A DNA stretch of 64,000 bases from Chromera velia (taxonomy: Eukaryota > Sar > Chromeraceae): positions 23,566-87,565 of the forward strand of contig JAHBMJ010001372.1 in the NCBI GenBank assembly GCA_018398765.1, given 5' to 3'. Below the pieces are notes generated by a model. The model worked only from the letters and a program-made list of their open reading frames with translations. It made no database searches and was not told where the DNA came from. Shown here one piece after another: positions 1 to 10,340 of the stretch (within the stretch, counting starts at the first letter, position 1; the number at the start of each line of letters is the position of its first letter). The position numbers and the translations under genes are program-made.

Positions 1-1
1 C

Positions 2-121
2 CGGCTCGGTCCTCCAATGGGGGATGTCTTGGATAGAGTGACAAAAAGGATGGATGCATGGATGCAGACAGAAGAGCAGACAGAGGAGAAGTTCTTTGAC
101 TGGCTCTTTGACGATATCTAG
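2..121 (+). CDS. C-terminal exon of an unidentified gene (cut by window start)
   Basis: The window opens inside a reading frame that starts at base 2 and runs 39 codons to a TAG at 119-121. The peptide is charged and amphipathic, with an Asp/Glu/Thr/Gln-rich stretch and the end FFDWLFDDI. It contains no low-complexity DNA, unlike the sequence that follows. The upstream part of the gene lies outside the window, so neither family nor function can be told. The assignment rests on amino-acid character alone; a chance frame of this length cannot be excluded. Confidence 0.45.
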   Translation, partial: RLGPPMGDVLDRVTKRMDAWMQTEEQTEEKFFDWLFDDI

Positions 122-747
122 GACGATATACATTTCAAAGCTCTAGTCAAAGCTAGTTTTGGTCAATGCTTTTAAGCGTCTACCAAGCTAAAAGTGAAAC
201 TGGGATCCTAGATATGATTCAAACTCTAGTTGAAGCTAGTCATTTAACCTTTATTTTTTTTTACATATACAATAAAATTTTAAATAATAATAAAAAAAAG
301 AATAGACGTTTTCAGGTTTTTTTTTTTTTTTACCACTGTGCGTCGCCTAGTCACTGACACAATTCACTGTGCGTCGCCTAGCATCGTCGTCTGCCCAGAC
401 TCGTGGCCTAACCTTAATTATAAAGACATCCAATGTTCAGCAAGAGACAAACCATCTAGCGTTTGCGGGGGCGATCTTTATAAGACAAAACGCGACAGTA
501 AGACAAAACGGCGACAGTGCTCTAGGGCACCACTAATCACTAATCACTAAATATCAAAAACAAGGAACACTGTGCCAGTGCATGGGTTTTCATATATTCA
601 TCAAAAACTATAGTAACTATATAGTGTTGAAAATAAGTTGTATCGGCTTTTCAGTAAATTGATTTATTGCACCTCCGGCAGTCAATCTTTCTTGCAGAAT
701 TCAATTAAATTGATGAGCTCTCATTATGTCTAGAATTATTTGTCTAG
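122..747. other. AT-rich intergenic stretch with small direct repeats
   Basis: No convincing gene is seen. The stretch holds poly-T and poly-A runs around 250-330. Two copies of CACTGTGCGTCGCCTAG lie near 335-351 and 365-381. A diverged pair built on CTCTAGTxxAAGCTAGT lies near 140-235, and a short AAGACAAAACG duplication near 480-515. It probably contains the 3' flanks of the two neighbouring genes. Confidence 0.4.
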
Positions 748-1002
748 TTATTTGTTGGGCAAGAAAACCTGCAAGACATTTTCTTGCAGGAGGGAACAAC
801 GGCGTCTGTGTGAAGAGGGAGAAAGCGACCTAAAAACAGACTTCACCTCCGTCTGGGTATCATTTTTCGGAGTTCCCTGTTGAGATGAAGAGGGAGGCAC
901 AAAGGGAGTCACAGGGACACTCCTTTCTGACTGTTTCTCCACGTTCCCCTCGGACCCCTCCCTTACTTCTGACTCCCTTGTCCCTTGCCCCCTCTCCTTT
1001 TT
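748..1002 (-). other. Open frame continuing past the stop of the MYND gene
   Basis: Directly after the TAG at 1003-1005 the same minus-strand frame stays open for 84 codons to a TAA at 748-750. The peptide is Ser/Pro/Gln/Arg-rich (for example SVPVTPFVPPSSSQQGTP) and resembles the low-complexity parts of the gene upstream of it. It may be 3' coding sequence cut off by a nonsense change, a further exon, or chance. Confidence 0.3.
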
Positions 1003-3072
1003 CTAGTGAGCTCTCTGGCAGTCGCGAGAACAGTACACAGCAAGCTGACACGCCACGCAGTGCTTTGCCTGCATCCAGCAACGACCGCAATTATCGTACG
1101 GAATGTTTTCGTTTGTCTTCGTTTCCTCACCATTCATGAGAGACTTGCAAGTCCTCTGTCTGCTCGCCTTCCTTGACGCCTCCCTCTCATCAGCCCCCTT
1201 GTGTGAGTAGTCAATGCTGTAGTACCCAAACGAGTTTTCGGATACAGACAAAATGTGGTCATTCAAGAAATCAGAGAGGGAAAAAAGGGAAAGGTCTCGC
1301 AAAGAGGTGAAAGGGGAAGGAGGCACCCCGCCCTCTGGCTGTTGCTTGGAGTCTGAAGATGACTTCTTTCCCTTTTTTCTCATCTCACTTCCTTGTGCTG
1401 CTGCAGTAACGGGACGATGTCTCTCAAACCACTCCATCAGAGCCACTTGCTTCCGTGAGTGCTTGGCTGAAGCAGAAGAAGAAGAGGGGTTTTGGGGGGA
1501 AGAGGGGTCTAAGTAAAGAATGAGGAGAGCGAAGAAATTCTGTGCCACAAATTCCTCCATCTCAAATGCAGCACGTTCCCAATACCACGCAGGGTCTTCC
1601 TTCTCGGCCATTTCATTGATTAAATTTTCTTCTTCCATCTCTCTCACTCTCTCCCACTTCCTCTCCATCTGTCTAAGCACCTTCACAACCTTTCCCCTCT
1701 CTTTTTCAATTCTCTTTGCAAGTTTCGGATTCTGGAGGCTCATTTCAATTCCTTTCACCCTGTAGATAAAATGGAGCCGCTTCCCCTCCCAATTGCAGCC
1801 ATCAGGGGCACATTCGCTCAGAGAGTCCTCGTACAGAGAACGTGCGTCCACCACAGCCGCTGTAGACGCAAAAGCCAAGCGGTGACCCTTTCTCACCTCC
1901 TCTGCCATCCCGAAGACTTCAACTCTTCGACACCATTCCCCCCACAATTGGATCCTGCCCTTCTTTTCATTCTTTGCCTCAGAGGGTTTTGCTGATTCCT
2001 CTACAGCATGCCAGTAGAAGGCACAGAAGAACGAAGCGAAATCGAGTGCCCCCCGCTCTTCCCCCCCAGAACCGCCCTCATCCACTCTGCTGTTTATATG
2101 TCTATTCAAACCCTCCACCGCTTTCTTGTTCAATTCCGTCAATTCGAAAATCTTGAGAGTGGGTTCAATTTCCTTCAATCCTTCCTGCAGATCGGCTTTC
2201 TCTCTCAGATCCTCAGCATTCGACCGAAGCTCTTTTGCCACCCCCCGTTGAAAAACGTCAGATTTCCAAATCATATACCAAAGACGGCCATTGCGGGGGA
2301 AAAAATTGATCAGTAAACTCTTCCCCAATCTGTGCATGTTTTTTACAACGCCAGACTCAGTTTTCGCATTCGCTTCCATGACCTCATTTTTCATAAGAAA
2401 ACGGACAAACGAGTCGCTTTCAATCCAGTGCTCTACATGCTGAGGGAGCAATCCCCTGAAGCTGAACATCCCCAGGACAGCTGAGAAGAGACCCCTGACC
2501 AGAAGCAAGTCGGGAGCGATTTTAGAATGATAGTCAAGTTTGTGTGCAACTCTCATGTTCAGCAGTCTCTCTTGGAGACAGATTCCTCTTTGAACCAGAT
2601 CTGTGCAGGTCCGACTCCAGTCCAAAAAAGAAGAAAGAATTTTCACACAAACGCCCGCTCGATGAAGGCGATCTCTGAGTAACTGAATGGTCTCAGGGGT
2701 ACACCCCATTTCCGTCTCCTTCTCCTTCTCTTCGATTTTCTTCCGTAACTCTTCAAAGGACTCCTGGACAGCACTCATATGTGGAACTGCCTCTCTGTTC
2801 ATTTTTGAGAGCTCAGCCAGACTTGCATCTATGAGCTCAACTGCTCTAACACTCCTTCCTCCCGTGTCTGTCTCCACGGGCTCCGGCTCTGGCGGCAGCT
2901 CTTTCTGTATGAGCAGCTGCAGCCTCTCTACTTCCCCCCACGTCCGCACAAAAATCAACAGAGCATCTCGGTCAGCCTCTGAGCCTTCTCCAACAAACAT
3001 AAAGTCGGGAATCACCCCAGACTCATCAAAAAGTTCGTCTGCCACGTGGCCTGAACAGTCTCCTATCTCCAT
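1003..3072 (-). CDS. MYND zinc-finger protein, finger cut short at its C-terminus
   Basis: A single-exon frame encodes 689 residues from an ATG at 3072-3070; one codon earlier is a GTG. The body is unrecognised, acidic and helix-rich. A strongly charged, probably coiled-coil stretch (KRIEKERGKVVKVLRQMERK) lies around residues 470-520, and a Ser/Lys-rich linker precedes the end. The last 29 residues hold a MYND-type zinc-binding core, CGRC-x6-CVAC-x4-YCSRDCQ. MYND fingers bind proline-rich partners and are common in chromatin and protein-scaffold factors, so a regulatory protein-protein role is likely. The oddity is that the frame stops with TAG exactly where the family has a Trp, just before the final His and Cys ligands. 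The second zinc site therefore looks incomplete. No GT donor lies between the finger and the stop that would rescue it. Confidence 0.75.
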   Translation of the reverse strand: MEIGDCSGHVADELFDESGVIPDFMFVGEGSEADRDALLIFVRTWGEVERLQLLIQKELPPEPEPVETDTGGRSVRAVELIDASLAELSKMNREAVPHMSAVQESFEELRKKIEEKEKETEMGCTPETIQLLRDRLHRAGVCVKILSSFLDWSRTCTDLVQRGICLQERLLNMRVAHKLDYHSKIAPDLLLVRGLFSAVLGMFSFRGLLPQHVEHWIESDSFVRFLMKNEVMEANAKTESGVVKNMHRLGKSLLINFFPRNGRLWYMIWKSDVFQRGVAKELRSNAEDLREKADLQEGLKEIEPTLKIFELTELNKKAVEGLNRHINSRVDEGGSGGEERGALDFASFFCAFYWHAVEESAKPSEAKNEKKGRIQLWGEWCRRVEVFGMAEEVRKGHRLAFASTAAVVDARSLYEDSLSECAPDGCNWEGKRLHFIYRVKGIEMSLQNPKLAKRIEKERGKVVKVLRQMERKWERVREMEEENLINEMAEKEDPAWYWERAAFEMEEFVAQNFFALLILYLDPSSPQNPSSSSASAKHSRKQVALMEWFERHRPVTAAAQGSEMRKKGKKSSSDSKQQPEGGVPPSPFTSLRDLSLFSLSDFLNDHILSVSENSFGYYSIDYSHKGADEREASRKASRQRTCKSLMNGEETKTNENIPYDNCGRCWMQAKHCVACQLAVYCSRDCQRAH

Positions 3073-3332
3073 CACGTATAGAGACGGGATCGAAATCCAG
3101 AGAAAGTTTTGTATAAGAAACGTTCAGCAGTTCGCAAGCAAGAATGGGGGTGCCTCAGTGAGGACAGGAAGTTCCGATCAGCAGGGGCGAATGACCAGCC
3201 TCTTTCTCTGATGTATGACTGATCGAAAACTGAGTGAGAGTTGACTATCAATGTATACATTAGAAGACTCAGACTTCAATGACATGCAGTTGGAAAATGA
3301 CCTGCAGTGCTGCATGGAAAATGCTGGAATCC

Positions 3333-3530
3333 AATGGCCCGGAAAGCGAAGCTGAGAGGGCACTTAACAAAAATTGCATCCCCCCAGACCACACGGATGG
3401 CTGCGTCTGACGTTTACAGGAAGATCTGACGCACGCCAAGCTCGGCCCCGGAAAGACAATTCAGCTGAGGAGGCACTTTCCAAATTTAAAGCAGGGGCAA
3501 CAAGAAATAAACTTCGCTTTCCGGGCCATT
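3333..3530. repeat. 19-bp perfect inverted repeat flanking a diverged internal duplication
   Basis: AATGGCCCGGAAAGCGAAG at 3333-3351 recurs as its reverse complement at 3512-3530. Between them the motif CCGGAAAG...CAGCTGAGGAGGCACTT repeats part of the left arm in direct orientation near 3450-3480. GATCTGACGCAC near 3424 faces GTGCGTCAGATT near 3540. This looks like a small foldback or MITE-like element, but no target-site duplication was established. Just downstream (3590-3665) is a CpG-rich patch of TGCATGCA and CGCGCG runs. Confidence 0.5.
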
Positions 3531-3944
3531 CGCACGGAGTGCGTCAGATTAATTTTACCGTCGGATCGCGTCCCCATGCAACCGCGGCTTTTTTTTCGCT
3601 CCTGCATGCATGTCGGCGCGCGCTCGCGATCAGTGCATGCATGCATGCCACCGCGCGCGTCACTGCATGACAATTTAAGATTGTCTGACCTTTGTTTGAC
3701 CTTCGTATATACGTCTCAGTCACGTACCTTCAACTGATGTTCATCCTATTTCTTGTCAGTGTCATCAGGAGCAGTAACGAGCACACGTTAGAAGGACGCG
3801 TGCATCGGCACTGATTCTAGTATAGATTCTCACAAACAGTCGCTGATCCGTGGTATTAAAGAACACTGTGGTTCGCTCCAAGGTTTCGCTTCCTCTGATT
3901 CTGCTCTCCAGGTTGCATCCAACTTGTGCAGGTGATATTTAGTG

Positions 3945-6674
3945 ATGAAGTTCCTCACTTCTGGTCTCCTGGCAATTGGCGCCAGCGCCAAATTTGATTT
4001 CAACCTCACCAAGGTCTGTCGTCTGAGTGCACTGTAGGAGTGCATGATAAGAATGCGCAAAACCATCCATGTTCTTTTCTCCTGTATGTATATATATGCA
4101 GTCCGGGGGCGTTCTGGACAGATTCGACTTCGATGGCTTGAAGTTTGGTGACCGTTTCGATGGCCTGAAGCTGGACTTCGATGGGATCTTCGGTCAGTCT
4201 CAAGGAGGCTCATACAGTGAGACAAGGCGGTCGTATGGGCACCGGAACAAGGTAGACGAGGTATATAGCTCAAACGAGAAAGACAACTGTTGCGCAAATG
4301 TTGCACAACGCGGAATGTGCTTTTTCCGACAGTGGACATTCAATGCACTGACATGTTCCGACAGTGGACATTCAATGCACTGACATGTTCCGACAGTGGA
4401 CATTCAATGCACTGACATGTTCCGACAGTGGACATTCAATGCACTGACATGTTCCGACAGTGGACATTCAATGCACTGACATGTTCCGACAGTGGACATT
4501 CAATGCACTGACATGTTCCGACAGTGGACATTCAATGCACTGACATGTTCCGACAGTGGACATTCAATGCACTGACATGTTCCGACAGTGGACATTCAAT
4601 GCACTGACATGTTCCGACAGTGGACATTCAATGCACTGACATGTTCCGACAGTGGACATTCAATGCACTGACATGTTCCGACAGTGGACATTCAATGCAC
4701 TGACATGTTCCGACAGTGGACATTCAATGCACTGACATGTTCCGACAGTGGACATTCAATGCACTGACATGTTCCGACAGTGGACATTCAATGCACTGAC
4801 ATGTTTCTTTAAGTGTAGTCACACAGAGAACGCGTCAGCCTGTTGCAAAGGCCTCTTCGAACAACATGGAAAGAAAGATATCGATAGATAGATGGACTGA
4901 TATATACATGCATGGAGAGCTCTCTGCTGTCCACAGAGTCTCACAGTAGTTTCTCCTTGCACAAACTGAAACTTCACACCGTCTTTGCGAGAAGTGTCGC
5001 GATGCCGCAATGGATTTCCGCCTCGAAAAAACGCAATGGATTTCCGTGATGAGTCTCTGACATGAAAGAACGCAATGAAATTATTAACTGACCTTGACGC
5101 ATTCTGCGTGCAGGCGATAAGGTGGCAAAGAATTCCACGAAGATCGCAAAGCCCCCCAAGAAGGTTAAGGAGCCCAAGCCCGTGGTGGCTGACCAGATCT
5201 CCCTCGCTTTCTACAACACCTTCGTGGCCTGGTACGCCGATTCGGACCCTCGCGTGCTGGATCCCTCCATTTCCACCTGCGTGCCTGGGTCTCCCGACGT
5301 CTGGAGCTACTCCCCCCCCATCATTGGGGCAGGGGACCCTCTGGGAAACACAGACAAGGCACGTGGGGGGGCCTAGCTGTATGCCTCTTTGGGATCGAGT
5401 AATGGCCTTTGTCTGTGTCCTCTCGTATGAGGGTTCGCTTCTTGAGTGCATGTCTGGGAGAGGTTGGTGACTTCACAGTCGGAAAGAATAGCAAGCGAAA
5501 GGACCGAGTCCAGTTAGGCATGCAAATCGAAATCAATCATGGTATTTTACGATATGACGGGTCATGCCTTCATCCATCTATCCATTTTGTCATGGATCTC
5601 TTCACAATTCATGAGCTTCTTTCCACCTCACAGCCCCCCTATCTCTTCAGACTGTCTGCCTGGCTGCAGGTGAACCTGTACTTCTACACCTTCCCCCTCC
5701 TGCCGACTGATGTCACCCCAATGGACCCCCCTCTCCTGAAGGAGCTCGGCACCTTCTTCGTCAAACTGCAGATCAGCAGCTCTGCCCAGAGAGGACCCTA
5801 TCTGACTGCCTACACGCAGTCAGACGACGCCTGCCTTTCCCCCTTCTTCTACTCGAACATCCAGTTCAGAAGATTCACTGACACCTTCCCTGCCACTGAC
5901 CGCCCTGTGGTCTACTACGTCGGTGAGAAACCCGACAAGGCCTTCTTCCCTTCCATTGCCGATGTGCCCGATGCCGACTTCTACGACCTGGGTATCAAGG
6001 ATGATATGAACACGATCCTCTACGAGGCCCGTTTCGATGAGGAGACTGCGGCCACGTCTCCGCCCCTGTGCGGCAACCCTGCTCGCTCAGGCAGACAAGA
6101 GCTGGACTTCAATGTGACCACAGGCTCGATTGAATGGGACAACCTGAGGAGCACAGATGCCGATTTCAGTGTCTTCGGAGCACAGGAGACCCGGACTGCT
6201 GATAACTGGGTGGGCCAGGGGGACCGGCCTGTGTTCCTCTTCGGCCTCGCCACCGATTCCAACTGGCCTGATACGGACGGAGTGATTGTAAGTCTCTCGG
6301 TTGTTTCTTTGTTATTTTGAGTGTTTTGGTTTTGTGTTGCTGCGGCTGTCGTATGTTTGGGATCTGTTTTGCTTGTCTTGTTGGGCCATTTTCATGCGCG
6401 CGGTCTTGTGGCTTGTGCATATTGCATATCGCGATTAGAACCTCACTGCAACAGCCGGTTACTTATGTCTTTCCATATTGGCACAAGCCAATTGTGCTTC
6501 TGCCTGCCCGAACACTGACAACACTTTGTTGTTGTCATACAGGTCGACTTTGATGTCTTCTCTGGGGGGTGGATCTACGACACCAACGGAGACGGCACCC
6601 TGAACGAGGACGATGTCAACAGAGAGGTCGTTGTGGAGTGCCCTGAGGAGGAGATCAACGTGAACTTCTTCTAA
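3945..6674 (+). CDS. Secreted protein with C-terminal EF-hand/dockerin-like calcium loop (five exons)
   Basis: Model: exons 3945-4013, 4102-4192, 5114-5358, 5670-6287 and 6543-6674, all phase-consistent, 384 residues, ending in TAA. Exon 1 is a classic signal peptide (MKFLTSGLLAIGASA, then KFDF), so the product should enter the secretory pathway. Exon 2 encodes Phe/Asp/Gly/Leu repeats built on DRFDFDGLKF and DRFDGLKLDF. Exon 3 opens with a Lys/Pro-rich stretch. Exon 4 is a well-structured aromatic-rich domain of about 206 residues that I do not recognise. Exon 5 has WIYDTNGDGTLNEDDV, whose D-T-N-G-D-G spacing matches EF-hand or dockerin-type calcium loops. Intron 2 contains the 32-bp minisatellite. 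Intron 3 starts with GC (AAG then GCACGT), needed to keep phase; the other introns start with GT. A calcium-binding extracellular or vacuolar role is inferred only from the signal peptide and the loop. Confidence 0.8.
4326..4805. repeat. Minisatellite: 15 copies of a 32-bp unit inside an intron
   Basis: The unit CCGACAGTGGACATTCAATG plus CACTGACATGTT is repeated head to tail 15 times, from the first CCGAC at 4326 to the last at 4774. The copies look identical by eye, so the array is young or recently homogenised. It lies wholly inside intron 2 of the secreted-protein gene. The unit is 32 bp, not a multiple of 3, so it does not encode a peptide repeat. Confidence 0.95.
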
Positions 6675-8421
6675 ATGAGAGAAAGAGGACGGCGAGTGAT
6701 CCATCTGGCTGGAGTAGGGTCTGCACATCATTCGCAGCAGCCTGCATGTCTCCATGTGATGTGTGCAACCTGGAAGTACCAGACTGCATCATGAATGTCA
6801 GGACAACGGTTTCAATTTGATCGTCAAGGTTGTGTGTCTCCCCTTTGTATTTCCTTCCATTTCATTGGTTCATGAAATTAAGCAAGCAAAAAGTTGCATG
6901 AAAGGATTGCGCTTTCACGTCACTGAGGATTCGCGTCTTTTCATGGCACCGCCAATGTCCTTTCAAGGCATTGAATTCAATTAAAGGAAGGGAGTAGGGA
7001 GATATATGCTGAACTGCTTGCAGTACAATTCTTTGTACAAAGAACAATGGGACCATGCAAAGAGCAACCGGATTGTGCAGAGAACAACGGAGTATCATGC
7101 CAGACGGGAGTTCATGATGAAAACTGCTGGATGGGCCCTGAGACCAGCCCCAATTAACGCCTTGCCCGAGGAACTTGAATGGGGGAGAGAAAGGTGTGAG
7201 GCATGCAGATTGGAATGAAACTCACTGCACTTCTTCATACATCAAGTCATTCACTCATCCATCTGTCCATTCATTCATTCATCCATCCATCCATTTAACC
7301 ATTCATTCATTCACATTGTGTTCAGCCCAGCCAAGTCTGTCTCTATGCATGCAGTTCTTGCTGTCAAATTGCTGATTGGTGAAAATTGGCGATAAGTCGA
7401 TAGATTCATATGTTTCAAGTTGTATCGCGTTTTATGATTAGGTCATGATGTTGATTGAATTTCAAGCAGTATTAAACAAAAACCGGGAAAATCCTGAATA
7501 AAACTGATTTTTTTTGCACTCCACTGGCATTATGATCATCATAATATGATGTGACCTGGTATTCTCCGGAAATTTGTACCTAGTATTAATTATATTCAAG
7601 CTTCAGCCGCGTTCACTGCTTCACTTATACACACGATGCGACCTAGGACGCGACGTGCCAGACATGCATGTCCTAGTGTATGTCATATGCTAGGCAGCCT
7701 ACGCCATGTATACACTCAGGCTGGTACTACAACCAGTAGTAACCACTGACAGTAGTATATTAATTTTTTTTGTAATTATATAGTTGCAATAATTAAGTTA
7801 GACTACTAATATGACTCGGAAACTATCAGTCTTAGAAACTTATGGATACCCGGCCTATGGACACTCTTAGACTCAGTCTTAGTTAAATAAGTTATTATCA
7901 ATGTATAGCTTTCAGTATCAATTCAGTATCACTCTACTATCAGTTTTGGAGTACTTTCTCATATACGGTGCTATAAATACAACATGGTATACCTTCTATA
8001 GTATACCTGAAACGAAATAAACAAATTCTATTAATAGTGACATCTCTGATTAATACTTACGATTAACTTGAGCTCCTCCAGGAACCGCTAGCACTAGCCG
8101 TTAGTAGTAAAAGGCTTAGGTAGCCAAAAACGGGCCTTTTTAAGCGCCCACGCTAGCTTCTGAACCACTAGCAGCTAGTTACCGCTGGTATAAACCTGAG
8201 TATATAGTCACTATAGTAGTAGTCGATCTAAAACTAGATCCAAAAAGACCGATACTTGGTCTTATATAAAGTATTTTTAAATATAAATTCCTTGTTCTTT
8301 AAACAAATTCCACTAAAAATCATACTGGTTTATATACTCACACTGAGTGATCTTTTTTTTATATGCAAGCTTTTTTGGGTTTCTTGTTTCTGTTTAGGGT
8401 TCTGTTCTGCTGATTCCATAG
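6675..8421. other. 3' flank and AT-rich intergenic DNA
   Basis: No gene is seen. From 7235 to 7315 there are ATTC/ATCC-type short tandem repeats. From about 7380 the DNA becomes AT-rich, with many CTAGTAGT-like words (7700-8240), and carries no frame of coding character. Confidence 0.5.
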
Positions 8422-8598
8422 TATGTCACGCTGGATGTCAGGCTCAGGTCCAGGGAGGCACCCCTTTTCCGTTTCAAGGACCGTTTGACACTCCCAGTGA
8501 GGAAGCGAATTAAATCCAATGAATTCTGCGATCAACCGCACCTTGCTCCGAATAAATGTCTTCGATCCATGAGACTCTTTCTTTGGCTTGCACGATGA
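8422..8598 (+). CDS. Possible terminal exon of an unidentified gene
   Basis: After a plausible acceptor (TGATTCCATAG) a frame runs 58 codons to TGA. The peptide is basic and hydrophobic in a protein-like way (YVTLDVRLRS at the start, RSMRLFLWLAR at the end). No upstream exon was identified in the AT-rich DNA before it and no family is recognised. It could equally be chance. Confidence 0.2.
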   Translation, partial: YVTLDVRLRSREAPLFRFKDRLTLPVRKRIKSNEFCDQPHLAPNKCLRSMRLFLWLAR

Positions 8599-9468
8599 GT
8601 ATCAGGTCCGTGGGTTCTCTTCAATGACTTTGCCTACTTGTCAGAAGACCACCAAGAGACACGCAAGCACACACAATACAGCTGGGAGGCGGGGAGACGT
8701 CTCTGCTTGAGACGACGAAAAGAGTCCTGAGAGAGGGGCGGATGATGGTAGGGAAAGAGTACACGGACAGATAAGAGAAGGACTCTCTTTGTTTTCCGTG
8801 TAGCCACAAATCTCCGAGAAGGGCAGACAAACAGACAAACAGATCATCAGGACCGTCAGACGCCCACATCGATCAAAAGTGCCAATCAAATCCCCCACCC
8901 AGCAAGCCTACGAATACCTCCGATCAAGCAACCATCAACTTGTCCTCTCCCTTGCGATGCTTCTTCTTCATCATCTTCTTCTTTCTTTGCATTCATTCTT
9001 CTTTTTGTTTGAATTCATCCATGCATGCATGTACGTGTACACCTCTGTCTCTATTGCCCCCCCCCTCTCCCTTTCCCCCCTAGTACACCCGCACTGGCTG
9101 CAACACAGCCAGCCAGACGTCCTTCTACTCTACTCAGGCCCCCCTTTCTTTCCCTCACAAGATTTTCCTTCTTTTGCGATGTGTACAATGAAACAAGAAC
9201 AGAAAGGGACCTGCATTTCCATTTCATTCCGTCTCCCCACCATCCCAAGCTTCGTTCTTCTACGCTATCCCTCTGGCCTTCTGAAGGAAAGAAGGAAGGA
9301 AGAAAGAATGAAGCATCTTCACCCACGCACCCCTTCACGCCCACGAAACCCGATTCTTCATCTCCTCTTAATTGTTTCCACTTGCTTGCCGCTCTCCCCT
9401 TCCACAGACAAGTAGGAAGAGCCAGAACGAGCTTGAAAAAAGTCCCTTTCCCTCCCTTCCTCCCACGA
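8599..9468. other. Pyrimidine-rich flank downstream of the SNARE gene
   Basis: Long C/T-rich plus-strand tracts (about 8950-9570) create overlapping Pro/Ser/Leu-rich frames on both strands with no conserved features. I read it as 3' untranslated and intergenic sequence of the minus-strand SNARE gene. Confidence 0.4.
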
Positions 9469-10206
9469 TCATCTTTCAGGTCCCCCTCCGATCTCCTCAA
9501 TCACCGCCGAGGAGGAGTGAAGGGAGGGAAGGGGCTCTATTCCTCCCCTATCTCCCAAGGCACTCACCCCAACCTCATCCCCCCTCCTCCGCATGGCTCC
9601 CCACAACGACCCAGGAGGTCCAAAGACGTCGTCCCCCCCCGCAAGCTCGTTCCCGTTCTTCTTCCCAGAAGGCAGATACTGGCACAGGATGATAATCCCA
9701 ATCACCAACACAATGACCCCAATGATCGTCATGTACAGACTGCAAACACAAATATAATGCAGACAGAGCATTGCCTTAAAGAGAAAAAAAGACAGTGTTT
9801 CCACACTACGTCGAGGTGGGGGAGTATCCAATCATAAATGCGTGAGAGGTTTGCACTTGTAAGGACAGTTCCGACATTTTCTGCGAAGATCAATTGTTAG
9901 TTACTTATGCGCTTCCTTGAAACTCCAGAAAAGCCGCACGAACGAACGAAGCAGGGTTGCGCATTGTCGAAAGAAAGGACGAAAGAAGGAAGAGACAGTT
10001 CAGGAAGGAAGGAAAAGAGCGGTACAAGCAAGAGAGACAGACAAGAAAAGCATATAGAAAATCGATGCCAGACTGACTGACTGACTGACTGACTGACACT
10101 CTCTTCTGATACCGCCGTTGCCGCCTGCGTGCCTCTTGAATTTCTTCCGTTGCCTGGGCGGTTCGGACGGCAGCGTTGTTCATCTGAGATTCGATGTTGT
10201 CTGCAT

Positions 10207-10243
<37 letters not shown>

Positions 10244-10299
10244 GGAGAAGGACGGAGAGAGGGAGACTTGAGACTCACAAAGGTAAAGACTCCCTCTCA

Positions 10300-10340
<41 letters not shown>

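Noticed and set aside
4326-4805. Possible CRISPR array (regular 32-bp direct repeats)
   Set aside because: The repeats are head to tail with no unique spacers, in a eukaryotic intron. It is a minisatellite.
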